A DNA stretch of 64,000 nt from Xanthobacter sp. NM-25 (GCF_022138605.1 NZ_JACBFS010000005.1:310001-374000), one strand, 5' to 3'; counted from the stretch's first letter, positions 25,434 through 35,709 are shown. Translations and numbers: made by a program. The notes: generated by a model from the sequence alone, not told the origin.

Positions 25434-26939
25434 TTACAGGTCCACGCCCGAGTAGGAGCAGTTGAAGGATTTGTTGCACAAGGGAAAATCCGCCACGATG
25501 TTGCCCTCGATGGCGGCTTCCAGCAACGGCCATTGGAACCAGGACGGATCGCGCAGGTGGGCGCGGGCCACCCGTCCCTCCCCGTCGAGGCGCACCACCG
25601 CGAGCACGTCGCCGCGAAAGCCCTCCACCAGCGCCACCCCTTCGCCGGGGCCGGGTTCGACCCGGGCGGCGATCGGCCCATGGGGCAAAGTGTCGAGCAG
25701 CTGGATGATGAGGCCGAGGCTCTCCTCGATCTCGAGAATGCGGATCCAGATGCGGGCGTTCACATCGCCATCGGTGCGCACCGGTACGTCGAAGCGCAGC
25801 CGGTCATAGGGCGCATAGGGCAGGGCGCGGCGGGCGTCGAAATCGCGGCCGCTGGCCCGTCCCACATAGCCGCCGGCGCCGAACGTGGCGACGAGCGTCG
25901 CCTTGACGATGCCGGTGCCCACGGTGCGATCCTGGATGGACGGCGTCTCGTCATAAAGCCGCATCAGCGCGGGGAAGGTGGCCGCGACGGTGGCCACCAG
26001 GGCGCGCAGGGCGGCGATGCCGTCCTCTGTGATGTCGCGGGCGACGCCGCCGGGCACGATGGCATCCATCATCAGGCGATGCCCGAAGGCGCTGGCGCTC
26101 GCCCGCAGCACCCGCTCGCGCAGCGCGCCGCAATGGGCCAGCATGAGGGCGAAGGCGGCGTCGTTGCAGATGGCGCCCACGTCGCCGATGTGATTGGCGA
26201 GCCGCTCCAGCTCCGCCATCAGCGCTCGCAGCGCCGTCGCGCGTGCCGGCACGCTCACATCTCGCGCCGCCTCCACCGCACGGGCGAAAGCAAAGGCATA
26301 CGCCACCGTGCTGTCGCCGGAGGTGCGGCCGGCGAGTTGGGCGGCCTTCGCCACGTCCGCGCCGGCCATCAGGCCCTCGATGCCCTTGTGGACGTAGCCG
26401 AGCCGCTCCTCAAGCTGCACCACGGTTTCCCCATGGCAGCTGAAGCGGAAATGGCCGGGCTCGATGATGCCCGCATGCACCGGCCCCACCGGGATCTGGT
26501 GCAGCGCCGCACCTTCGGCTGCAAGGAAGTCATAGGGTGGCTGCCGCTCCGCCGGGACGGTCGCGGCGAGCGGGGCTTGGACCGCCCAGCGGCCATGGTC
26601 CAGCCACGGCCGGCTGTCGGGGGCATGATCGGGGATGAGGCCGAACAGGTCCCTCACCGTGCGTTCCAGCCGCTGCGCGGGGGCATGCACCTGCCCCACC
26701 GAGGGGAAATGCCCGTCCGGGCAGAGGCAGGTGGCGATGCCGGCGGTGCCGCTCTGTGGCTCCAGTACCGCCATATGCACGGCGCCCTCGTCGCCCCACA
26801 GGCCGGCGAGGGTCAAGGTGCCCTGGGCGAGATGGGCTGCGAGGGCCGACCAGTCGCCGGGGGCGAGCACCGCGCGCGGCCACGGGCGGCAGGCAGGCAC
26901 CGGGGTGCCGCAGGCGAGGAGTTGGCTGAGGCTCTGCAT
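25434..26939 (-). CDS. Ehr complex large subunit (NuoCD/HyfG-like, [NiFe] ligands lost)
   Basis: 501 aa; NuoC-like part at about 1-125 (LERTVRDLFGLIPDH near 91) fused to a NuoD/hydrogenase large-subunit part (about 150-501). Where true group 4 hydrogenases have RxCGxC, this protein has Arg205-Thr-Ser207-Gly-Asp-Ser210, with both nickel-ligating Cys replaced by Ser. The C-terminus ends FNCSYSGVDL and lacks DPCxxC. It therefore cannot hold a [NiFe] centre and fits the energy-converting-hydrogenase-related (Ehr) group, whose reaction is unknown. Automatic annotation as hydrogenase would mislead. Confidence 0.9.
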   Translation of the reverse strand: MQSLSQLLACGTPVPACRPWPRAVLAPGDWSALAAHLAQGTLTLAGLWGDEGAVHMAVLEPQSGTAGIATCLCPDGHFPSVGQVHAPAQRLERTVRDLFGLIPDHAPDSRPWLDHGRWAVQAPLAATVPAERQPPYDFLAAEGAALHQIPVGPVHAGIIEPGHFRFSCHGETVVQLEERLGYVHKGIEGLMAGADVAKAAQLAGRTSGDSTVAYAFAFARAVEAARDVSVPARATALRALMAELERLANHIGDVGAICNDAAFALMLAHCGALRERVLRASASAFGHRLMMDAIVPGGVARDITEDGIAALRALVATVAATFPALMRLYDETPSIQDRTVGTGIVKATLVATFGAGGYVGRASGRDFDARRALPYAPYDRLRFDVPVRTDGDVNARIWIRILEIEESLGLIIQLLDTLPHGPIAARVEPGPGEGVALVEGFRGDVLAVVRLDGEGRVARAHLRDPSWFQWPLLEAAIEGNIVADFPLCNKSFNCSYSGVDL

Positions 26940-26948
26940 CGCGCGCCC

Positions 26949-28391
26949 CTATCCCAGAAGCCCGGCCACGTGCTGGAACCACGCCACCAGCGGCGCCGGC
27001 AGGTAGATGCCGGCCATGAGCACGAGCGCGAGGTGGACCACCATGGGCAGGTAGGAGGCCTTCACCGGCGCGGTGCCCGGTGAAGGCGCGCCGAAGGCGA
27101 TGGCGGAGAGCTTCAGCATCAGCGCGCCGAAGGCGATCAACAGCCCGACCACCAGCGGCAGGGCCAGCAGCATCAGCGGGAACGGCTGCTCGAACGTGGA
27201 GGTCACCAGCAGGAACTCGCTCATGAACACCCCGCCCGGCGGCAGGCCGGCGATGGCGAGGGTGCCGATGACCAGCGACCAGCCAAGCGCGGGATGGGAA
27301 GTGGTGAGGCCGCGGATCTCGGAGAGCTTCTGCGTGCCCTTCACCTGCGCCACATGGCCCACGGCGAAGAAGATGGCGGATTTGGTGAGCGAGTGCATCA
27401 CCATGTGCAGCAGACCGGCGAAATTGGCGAGCGGCCCGCCGATGCCGAAGGCGAACGCGATCAGCCCCATATGCTCGATGGAAGAGTAAGCGAACAGGCG
27501 CTTGATGTCCCGCCGCCGGTACAGCATCACCCCGGCGATCAGCAGCGAGGCGAGGCCCATGCTCATCAGCAGCGGCCCCGGCGCCAGTGCGGCGGGGTTG
27601 GCGGCGAGCAGCATCTTGAAGCGCAGCACCGCATAGAGCGCCACGTTGAGCAGCAGGCCCGACAGCACCGCCGAGATGGGGGTGGGCCCTTCCGCATGGG
27701 CGTCGGGCAGCCAGGCGTTGAGGGGGGAGAGCCCCACCTTGGTGCCATAGCCCAGCAGCAGGAACACGAAGGCGAGGTTGAGCAGGGCCGGATCGAACTG
27801 CGCCGCGCGGGTCACCAGCACGCTCCACACCATGCCGTCCTGACCTTCGCCCACCACCGGCTGGGCCGCCATGTAGACGAGGATGGTGCCGAACAGAGCG
27901 AGGGCGATGCCCACCGAGCCGAGCATGAAGTATTTCCATGCCGCCTCAATGGCTTCCGGGGTGCGGTAGAGGCCGACCATGAGCACGGTGGAGAGCGTCG
28001 CCACCTCGATGGCCACCCACATGACGCCGAGATTGTTGGAGACCAGCGCCAGCGTCATGGCGAACAGCAGCACCTGATACATGGCGTGGTAGGCGCGCAG
28101 GTTCAGGCTGTTGAGCCGGCCGCTCTCCACCTCATGGGCGATATAGGTGGCGCTGAACACGGCGGTGGTGAAGGCGACGAAGCTGTTCAGCAGCACGAAC
28201 ACGCTGTTGAGGTCATCCACCAGCAGCAAGGCGCCGCTCTCGGGCCGGTGCACCATCAGCCCCACCGCCGCGCCGAAGCTGATGGCGCAGGCCAGAACGT
28301 TGATCCACGCCCCGGAACGATAGGCGGGCCACAGGGCCAGCAGCACGGCGGCGAGCGCCGGCGTCGCCAGAAGCACGGTCATGGCGGTCAT
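26949..28391 (-). CDS. Ehr complex antiporter-like membrane subunit (HyfF/NuoN-like)
   Basis: 480 aa, about 14 transmembrane segments. The ion-pumping residues of the Mrp/complex I antiporter fold are kept: Glu in MWVAIEVATLS (near residue 129) and Lys in GYGTKVGLSPLNAWLPDAHAEGP (near 219). Presumably translocates protons or sodium ions. Its start overlaps the HyfE-like stop by 4 bp. Confidence 0.92.
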   Translation of the reverse strand: MTAMTVLLATPALAAVLLALWPAYRSGAWINVLACAISFGAAVGLMVHRPESGALLLVDDLNSVFVLLNSFVAFTTAVFSATYIAHEVESGRLNSLNLRAYHAMYQVLLFAMTLALVSNNLGVMWVAIEVATLSTVLMVGLYRTPEAIEAAWKYFMLGSVGIALALFGTILVYMAAQPVVGEGQDGMVWSVLVTRAAQFDPALLNLAFVFLLLGYGTKVGLSPLNAWLPDAHAEGPTPISAVLSGLLLNVALYAVLRFKMLLAANPAALAPGPLLMSMGLASLLIAGVMLYRRRDIKRLFAYSSIEHMGLIAFAFGIGGPLANFAGLLHMVMHSLTKSAIFFAVGHVAQVKGTQKLSEIRGLTTSHPALGWSLVIGTLAIAGLPPGGVFMSEFLLVTSTFEQPFPLMLLALPLVVGLLIAFGALMLKLSAIAFGAPSPGTAPVKASYLPMVVHLALVLMAGIYLPAPLVAWFQHVAGLLG

Positions 28392-29065
28392 GAGCGGCCT
28401 CCGCGGAAGCGGTCGAGGGCGTCCACGTCCACCGTGTCGAAGCGCTCGCGGATGTGGAACAGCACCACGCCGATGACGATGAAGGCGATAAGCACCGAGA
28501 AGGCCACCGAAATCTCCACCACCAGCGGCATGCCGCGGGCGCCGGTGGCGGCCAGGATCAGGCCGTTCTCCATGGACATGAAACCGATGATCTGGCTCAC
28601 CGCGTTGCGGCGGGTCACCATCATCAGCAGGCCCAGCAGCACCACCGAGAGGGCGAAGGCCAGATCCTCCCGCGCCAGCGGATCGGAGGTGGCGGTGACC
28701 GGCAGCATGATGACCAGCGACAGGCCGACGAGCCCGAGCCCGGCCAGCATGGTGGGGCCGGTGGCCACCGCCGTTTCCACCTGCCGGTGCAGACCGAGCC
28801 GCGTCACCATGCGCTGCAGCGCCAGGGGAAGCGCGATGGCCTTGAAGATCAAGGCGATGGCGGCGGTGACATAAAGATGCGGCGCATCATGGGCATAGGC
28901 CTGCCAGGCCACCGAGGCCGCCAGCGCCACCGCCTGCAGGGCGAACACCTTGATCAGCGCGGTGAGGCGGTCCTGATACAGCATCATCAGGCTGATCAGC
29001 ACCATGGCGCCGGCCAGGAGATGGGCAATGTCGAAGACCAGATGGGGGGACATGGGCTGGTCCAT
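28388..29065 (-). CDS. Ehr complex subunit (HyfE/NuoK-like)
   Basis: 225 aa with about 7 hydrophobic segments. The NuoK-type intramembrane Glu is visible in GFMSMENGLILAATG (near residue 164). The N-terminal part corresponds to the HyfE extension. Lies 3 bp after the HyfC-like gene and overlaps the HyfF-like gene by 4 bp. Confidence 0.9.
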   Translation of the reverse strand: MDQPMSPHLVFDIAHLLAGAMVLISLMMLYQDRLTALIKVFALQAVALAASVAWQAYAHDAPHLYVTAAIALIFKAIALPLALQRMVTRLGLHRQVETAVATGPTMLAGLGLVGLSLVIMLPVTATSDPLAREDLAFALSVVLLGLLMMVTRRNAVSQIIGFMSMENGLILAATGARGMPLVVEISVAFSVLIAFIVIGVVLFHIRERFDTVDVDALDRFRGGRS

Positions 29066-29068
29066 GGA

Positions 29069-30022
29069 TCAGAGCCCCCGCGACACGAACAAGAGCAGGG
29101 TGCCGAGCAGCCCCAGCATCAGCGCCGCGCCGAGGAAGTCCGGCACCCGGAACACCCGCATCTTGGCGATGGAGGCCTCGAACGCGCCGAGCAGCGCCGC
29201 GCCGCAGACCAGCTTGGCGCCATAGGTCACGAAGCCAAGCGCGAAGGCGCCGGCACCGGCGCCCGCCGGGGCGAGGCCCCAAGGGGTGAAGACGCAGGCG
29301 ATGAGGGAGATGTAGAGCAGCAGCTTCAGCTGCGCCGATAGCTCGATGAGGGCGAGGTGACGGCCCGAATATTCCAGCACCATGGCCTCGTGCACCATGG
29401 TCAGCTCCAGGTGGGTGGAGGGATTGTCCACCGGGATGCGGGCATTCTCCGCCAGGGCCACGATCATCAGCGCGATCAGCGCCAAAGCGAGGGAGACCCG
29501 CAGGCCCACGCCCGCCAGCATCACCCCGGCCATGGTGGAGAGCTGGGTGGAGCCAGCCACCAGGGCCAGGGAGAACACGATCATGATCATGGCCGGTTCG
29601 GCCAGGGAGGAGATCATCATCTCCCGGCTCGCCCCGAGGCCGCCGAAGCTGGTACCGATGTCCATGCCGGCCAGCGCCAGGAAGAAACGGGCGCTGCCCA
29701 GCAAGGCGATGATGGCGATGAGGTCCGCCGACCAAGAGAACAGCAGCCCGGTGGCGAAGGTGGGCACCAGGGCCGCGGCGACCCAGGTGGCGGCGAAGAT
29801 GAGGTAGGGGGCGGCGCGGAACAGCCAGGAGGCGCCCTCCGCCACCACCGCTTCCTTGCGCAGCAGCCGGGCGAGGTCGCGATAGGGCTGGACGATGCTG
29901 GCGCCGCGCTTGCGATAGAGCCGCGCTTTCACCTTGCGCACCAGGCCGGTGACCAGGGGGGCGAGGGCGAGCACCAGCAGCATCTGGCCGCCCTGGATGA
30001 GGAGGTGGCTGATCAGCGCCAT
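29069..30022 (-). CDS. Ehr complex subunit (HyfC/NuoH-like, respiratory-chain complex I subunit 1 family)
   Basis: 317 aa, about 8 transmembrane segments, the hinge between the membrane arm and the soluble subunits. The NuoH-like loop KRGASIVQPYRDLARLLRKE (residues ~38-57) and the acidic stretch ARIPVDNPSTHLELTMVHE (near 195) are conserved. Its start overlaps the preceding gene by 10 bp. Confidence 0.92.
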   Translation of the reverse strand: MALISHLLIQGGQMLLVLALAPLVTGLVRKVKARLYRKRGASIVQPYRDLARLLRKEAVVAEGASWLFRAAPYLIFAATWVAAALVPTFATGLLFSWSADLIAIIALLGSARFFLALAGMDIGTSFGGLGASREMMISSLAEPAMIMIVFSLALVAGSTQLSTMAGVMLAGVGLRVSLALALIALMIVALAENARIPVDNPSTHLELTMVHEAMVLEYSGRHLALIELSAQLKLLLYISLIACVFTPWGLAPAGAGAGAFALGFVTYGAKLVCGAALLGAFEASIAKMRVFRVPDFLGAALMLGLLGTLLLFVSRGL

Positions 30023-32031
30023 ATGGCCAGCACCAGAAGGAGCGCCACCAGCGTCGCGAAGACGATGCCGAGATATTGGCGAATAGTGAGATAGGGCAGG
30101 ATGTTACTGCGCTCGGCCAGGGCCTCTACCGCCCGCGCCAGCGGGGTGAAGAGGAGGGCCCATGCGGGGTCGCGCTCGGTCAGCCGGATGCGGGCGGGGG
30201 CGCTGTCGCCGGGGGGCGGCATGGTCACCTCCTCGCGGGCGCTGAACAGGGTGCGGGCGAACACCCGGCGCAGGGGCTGGCCAAAGCTGGAAGCGGAATA
30301 CTGGGTGATGGGATCGGCGTTGGGAAAGCCGCAGTCCCACGCCGGCGCGCGGCGCAGCGCGCGGGAGGCGAAGCGGTGGATGACGAGGGCCATGAGGCCC
30401 GCCGAGAGCACCATGAACACGAAGACGAGGAGGCCGTTGTAGCTCGAGCGGCTCTCGCCCACCGGAATGATGGAGAGCCAGGCCACATCCGTCTGCACCG
30501 GCAGGCGGGCGCCCATGAGCGGACCCACCGCATTCTGCAGCGCGTCGAGCACCGGGCCGGGCAGGATGCCGGCGAGCACGCACAGGGTGGCGAGCCCCAC
30601 CATGGCGCCGCGGGACCAGCGGTCCACCTCGACCGCCTGCGCGGCCTCTTCGGAGCGGGGGCGGCCCAGGAAGGCGATGCCGTAGAGCCGCACGAAGCAG
30701 GCGGCGGCCAGCGCCGCGGCGAGCGCCAGGAGGGCGCCCACCAGGGGCACCAGCAGCTTGAGGCCCCAGGGGGACAGTGCCGGGCTGAGCAGGATGGCCT
30801 GGAAGGTCAGCCATTCGGAGACGAAGCCGTTGAGCGGCGGCAGAGCGGAAATGGCGGCGGCGCCCACCAGCATCACCACGGCGGTGGTGGGCATGCGGTG
30901 GATGAGGCCGCCCAGCTTCTCCAGGTCGCGGGCGCCGGTGGCGTTGAGCACGGCGCCGGCGCCGAAGAACAGGAGGTTCTTGAATAGCGCGTGGTTGAGC
31001 ACGTGGAACAGGCCGGCGGTGAGGGCCAGCGCCCCGGCGGCCATCAGGCCGTTGCCGCGGAATGCCAAGGCGAGGCCCAGGCCGATGAAGATGATGCCGA
31101 TGTTCTCGATGGTGCTGAAGGCGAGCACCCTTTTCATGTCCGATTGCAGGAGCGCCTGCAGCACGCCGGCCACCGCGCTGATGCCGCCGATGGCCAGCAC
31201 CGGAATGCCCCACCACCAGGCCGGCGGACCGGCAAGATCGAACACGATGCGGATGAAGCCATAGACCGCCACCTTGGTCATGACCCCGCTCATGAGGGCG
31301 GAGACGTGGCTGGGCGCGGCGGGATGGGCCAGCGGCAGCCACACATGCAGCGGCACCAGGCCGGCCTTGGAGCCGGCGCCGAGCAGCGCCAGGGCCAGCA
31401 CCAGCGCGCCCACCAGCGGGCCGTGGGGGGCGTGGGCGAGGGTGGCGAACGTGAGATCGCCGCCGCCCGCCAGCAGCGCGAAGGCCAGCATCAGCGCCAG
31501 GGTGCCGAAGCTCGCCATGGCGATATAGACGAAGCCGGCCTTGAGGTTGTCTGCGGATTTGTCGTGGGCCACCACCAGCGCCCAGGAGGCCAGCGACATC
31601 AGCTCCCAGCCGAACAGGAAGCTGTAGGCATCCGCCGCCACCAGCACCAGGGACATGGCGCCGAGGAAGGCGGGGAAGAAGGGCAGCACCCGCTGCGGGG
31701 CATGCTCATGCCGGCCGTAGCCGATGCCGTAGAGGCTGGCGGCCGCGCCGCCCAGATTGATCACGCACAGGAAGAAGCCGGCGAGCGGATCGAGGCTGAA
31801 ATGGGCCCCCATCCAGGGCACGCCCAGGGGCAGCACGAGGGTGGCCGGAGTGCCCAGCATCCCCTGGACACCGAACACAAAAGCCGTCGCGGAGATGAGC
31901 GCGCTGGCGCCATAGACGAGGGGCCGGCCGAGGGGCGTGCGGGCCAGCGGCACGGCCAGCGCTGCCAGTGCGAACAGGGCGAGGATGCTCACCAGTGTGC
32001 CCGGCAGTGGGGCGATCAGGGGCCCGCCCAT
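30013..32031 (-). CDS. Ehr complex antiporter-like membrane subunit (HyfB/NuoL-like)
   Basis: 672 aa with about 16 membrane segments, as in HyfB. Pump residues are present: Glu in LFGWELMSLASW (near residue 145) and Lys in GAGSKAGLVPLHVWLPLAHPAAPS (near 220). First structural gene, starting 3 bp after the small HTH gene. No HyfA- or HyfH-like ferredoxin gene and no HyfD are present between it and the end of the operon, so the gene set is B-C-E-F-G-I. Confidence 0.92.
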   Translation of the reverse strand: MGGPLIAPLPGTLVSILALFALAALAVPLARTPLGRPLVYGASALISATAFVFGVQGMLGTPATLVLPLGVPWMGAHFSLDPLAGFFLCVINLGGAAASLYGIGYGRHEHAPQRVLPFFPAFLGAMSLVLVAADAYSFLFGWELMSLASWALVVAHDKSADNLKAGFVYIAMASFGTLALMLAFALLAGGGDLTFATLAHAPHGPLVGALVLALALLGAGSKAGLVPLHVWLPLAHPAAPSHVSALMSGVMTKVAVYGFIRIVFDLAGPPAWWWGIPVLAIGGISAVAGVLQALLQSDMKRVLAFSTIENIGIIFIGLGLALAFRGNGLMAAGALALTAGLFHVLNHALFKNLLFFGAGAVLNATGARDLEKLGGLIHRMPTTAVVMLVGAAAISALPPLNGFVSEWLTFQAILLSPALSPWGLKLLVPLVGALLALAAALAAACFVRLYGIAFLGRPRSEEAAQAVEVDRWSRGAMVGLATLCVLAGILPGPVLDALQNAVGPLMGARLPVQTDVAWLSIIPVGESRSSYNGLLVFVFMVLSAGLMALVIHRFASRALRRAPAWDCGFPNADPITQYSASSFGQPLRRVFARTLFSAREEVTMPPPGDSAPARIRLTERDPAWALLFTPLARAVEALAERSNILPYLTIRQYLGIVFATLVALLLVLAIWR

Positions 32032-32034
32032 GGC

Positions 32035-32325
32035 TCAACCCTCCCGCTCCGGCGCCGGGCGCCGGGCGGTGAGCCGCACGCCGCGGCCGCCGCCGTCGCT
32101 GACGGTGCCTTCGCCGATCAGCTCGATGCCGGCGGTGCTGAGCGCGTCCACCAGCTTCATGAGGGAATCCACATTGCCGCGAATGACCTCCTCGCTGGCT
32201 TCCATGCGCTGGATGGTGGGCACCGAAAGGCTGGACAGCGCCGCGAGACCTTTCTGGTCGAGGCCGAGAAGGGCGCGGGCGGCACGGAGCTGGGCGGCGG
32301 TGATCACGAGCGGGGTGACCGGCAT
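32035..32325 (-). CDS. Small XRE-family HTH regulator heading the Ehr operon
   Basis: 96 aa, single helix-turn-helix (ITAAQLRAARALLGLDQKGLAALSSLSVPTIQRME) followed by a short C-terminal part (DALSTAGIELIGEGTVS). This short XRE type often acts as a stand-alone repressor. First gene of the Ehr operon, so it is co-transcribed with the complex and probably autoregulates it. The inverted repeat at 32382-32398, 57 bp upstream, is the natural operator. No clear ribosome-binding site precedes the ATG. Confidence 0.85.
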   Translation of the reverse strand: MPVTPLVITAAQLRAARALLGLDQKGLAALSSLSVPTIQRMEASEEVIRGNVDSLMKLVDALSTAGIELIGEGTVSDGGGRGVRLTARRPAPEREG

Positions 32326-32381
32326 CAGGAGAGGATTGGTGAACGCTACGCCCCCTCTTCTCAGATTTCAACGACAAATAG

Positions 32382-32398
32382 TGATGTTTAAAACATCA
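32382..32398. promoter_or_regulatory. Operator candidate for the Ehr operon
   Basis: TGATGTTT-A-AAACATCA, a perfect 17-bp inverted repeat with a single central base, upstream of the HTH gene. AT-rich in otherwise GC-rich DNA. Likely target of the small XRE regulator; binding is inferred from position. Confidence 0.6.
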
Positions 32399-32425
32399 TG
32401 TGCCCGTCTGACGCAGGCGCCTGGG

Positions 32426-32467
32426 AGCCGCGAGCGGGCGGCGAAAGGCCGCCGCCCGCTCGCGGCT
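32426..32467 (+). terminator. Very strong GC-rich hairpin (18-bp stem) in the Ehr upstream region
   Basis: Perfect 18-bp stem starting AGCCGCGAGC and ending GCTCGCGGCT, with a 6-nt loop AAAGGC, followed by TTG. It lies between two divergent genes (Ehr regulator and the membrane protein at 32588), where a terminator of either gene is not expected. It could end a short unannotated rightward transcript, insulate the two promoters, or be a mobile hairpin element. Confidence 0.5.
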
Positions 32468-32547
32468 TTGTGTCCTGATACCGCCCTGGAGATTGAATGC
32501 CGGAGAGGAAGTGTGGTAGTCCCGGCCCTGCGGTCAGTGGGGCGACT

Positions 32548-32568
32548 GTTGAGCTAACCGAGCTCAAC
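32548..32568. promoter_or_regulatory. Inverted repeat in front of the membrane-protein gene
   Basis: GTTGAGCT-AACCG-AGCTCAAC, 8-bp arms and 5-bp centre, immediately before the ribosome-binding site AGGAG of the gene at 32588. Either an operator or a 5' UTR hairpin. Unlike the Ehr operator at 32382, so a different control factor is implied. Confidence 0.5.
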
Positions 32569-32587
32569 CTTAGGAGACGGTTCAGGC

Positions 32588-33244
32588 ATGGGAGCCTGGC
32601 TCTTGCCATTCCTCCGACATCCCTTTGTGCAAGCATTCATCCGTTTCGTGATCTATGTCGGCATCATTTCTGGAATTTTTCTATTAATGTATGTCGACGC
32701 GATGACAACCAAGACGTTTGGTGAGACGTCTCTTGTCGAGATTTCTCAGTCGGTTATCTTAGTCGTGGTCACAGCGATTTTCGCGACCTGCGCGGTGCGG
32801 CTGCCGGCGTTGCGGGTGTCGGCGTGGCTTCTGGCCACCTTCACCGCAGCCTCGCTGATCCGCGAGAACGACGTCTGGCTCGACATGCTGCATGACGACG
32901 GCTGGCAGATCCTCGTCACGCCGGTCATTCTGGCCGGGCTCTTCTACACCTGGAAAAACCGCACGCGGTTTCTGGACGAGCAGGTCCACTATACCCAGAC
33001 CAGCGCCTTCGGCCTTCTGATGGCAGCTTTGCTGACCACCTATGTCTTCGCGCGCTTCTACGGCATGGGGGCGTTCTGGAAGGCGGTGATGCAGGACGCT
33101 TACCTGCGGAATATCAAGGACATGAGCGAGGAATGCCTGGAACTGTTCGGCTATGGCATTCTGCTGTGCGCGGCCCTTGAGTTCGTGGTGGTGGCCCGGC
33201 GGCTGGTGCGCGGCACCGATCCGGCGGTGGCGGCCGGCGCCTGA
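32588..33244 (+). CDS. Uncharacterised membrane protein
   Basis: 218 aa, not recognised as any named family. About 5-6 hydrophobic segments are visible (around residues 12-35, 50-70, 75-92, 105-122, 137-158 and 183-203). A polar loop with RENDVWLDMLHDDGWQ (near 92-107) and an acidic NIKDMSEECLELFG before the last helix are the most distinctive parts. The SD AGGAG lies 11 bases before the ATG. Divergent from the Ehr operon, which may mean shared physiology. It converges on aceB with a hairpin between them. Confidence 0.7.
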   Translation: MGAWLLPFLRHPFVQAFIRFVIYVGIISGIFLLMYVDAMTTKTFGETSLVEISQSVILVVVTAIFATCAVRLPALRVSAWLLATFTAASLIRENDVWLDMLHDDGWQILVTPVILAGLFYTWKNRTRFLDEQVHYTQTSAFGLLMAALLTTYVFARFYGMGAFWKAVMQDAYLRNIKDMSEECLELFGYGILLCAALEFVVVARRLVRGTDPAVAAGA

Positions 33245-33251
33245 AACGGCA

Positions 33252-33282
33252 GCGCCCCACCGATGTGCAATCGATGGGGCGC
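33252..33282. terminator. Bidirectional hairpin between the membrane protein and aceB
   Basis: Stem GCGCCCCA/TGGGGCGC extended by CGAT/ATCG after one mismatch, between convergent stops at 33244 and 33315. Position fits termination of both transcripts; no marked T-run. Confidence 0.5.
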
Positions 33283-33314
33283 GAGCGTCGTACGGGTGAA
33301 GGGGCTTGGCCGCC

Positions 33315-34940
<1,626 letters not shown>

Positions 34941-35007
34941 GAGCGGCCTCCTTGAGCCGGATGAGACGGGAACGGAACGCCGGCGCATCGTGGCGCCGGA
35001 AAAGGGA

Positions 35008-35643
35008 TCAGCGGGCGGCCGCGACGGCGGCGCGCAGGCGTTTGGCGGCCTCCGCGACGTCGTCCGCCGCGCACAGGGCCGAGACCACGGCGACGCCATC
35101 GGCGCCGGCACGGATCACCTGTGGAACCGCCGCGACGTCGATGCCGCCGATCGCCACCAAAGGCAGCGGCGTCAGGGCGCGGACCGCGGCGATGCCGGGC
35201 GCGCCGATGGCGGCGCCCGCATTCGCCTTGGTGCCGGTGGCCTTGACCGGGCCGACACCGAGATAGTCGACGCCGGTGAGGTCCGAGGCGGCATATTCCG
35301 CCGGATTTCCCACCGAGAGGCCGAGAATGCGGCCGGGCCCCAGCAGGCCCCGGGCATCGGCGGGGGCCATGTCGTCCTGGCCGAGGTGCACCCCATCCGC
35401 ATCGGCCGCCACCGCCACATCCACCCGATCATTGATGATCAGGGGAATGCCGAGGGGGGCGAGCAGGGCCTTCAGCGCCCGTGCCTGCTCCACCAGGGCG
35501 CGGCCGTGGGCCTGCGGGTCCCGCAGCTGCACCAGGGTGGCGCCGCCCTTCACCGCCGCATCCACCGTCGCCACAAGGCCGCGCGCCGCGGTGAGGCGCG
35601 GGTCGGTGACGAGATAGAGGGTCAGATCGAAGGCGGGAGCCAT
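35008..35643 (-). CDS. thiE: Thiamine-phosphate synthase ThiE
   Basis: 211 aa from ATG 35643. Couples HMP-diphosphate and HET-phosphate to thiamine phosphate. Motifs VQLRDP (near residue 38), INDRVDVAVAADADGVHLGQDD (near 69-90), GVGPVKATGTKANAG (near 128) and VAIGGID (near 162) are all present. Isolated from other thi genes, and no TPP riboswitch-like sequence precedes it. Lies between glcF and aceB, all leftward; thiamine diphosphate links loosely to C2/C3 metabolism. Confidence 0.93.
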   Translation of the reverse strand: MAPAFDLTLYLVTDPRLTAARGLVATVDAAVKGGATLVQLRDPQAHGRALVEQARALKALLAPLGIPLIINDRVDVAVAADADGVHLGQDDMAPADARGLLGPGRILGLSVGNPAEYAASDLTGVDYLGVGPVKATGTKANAGAAIGAPGIAAVRALTPLPLVAIGGIDVAAVPQVIRAGADGVAVVSALCAADDVAEAAKRLRAAVAAAR

Positions 35644-35709
35644 GGCGCGACCGGGGTTGGAGCGGCGCGGCGGCAGCCGCCGCGTGTTGCTGCAGTGGTA
35701 CCCTTGCGC

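Noticed and set aside
24912..32031. Functional hydrogenase 4 / formate hydrogenlyase
   Set aside because: [NiFe] ligands are replaced by Ser, and ferredoxin-type subunits, formate dehydrogenase and maturation genes are absent.
25533..32391. Long plus-strand frames opposite the Ehr operon
   Set aside because: His/Gln/Gly-rich translations without motifs; six recognisable membrane-complex genes are on the other strand.
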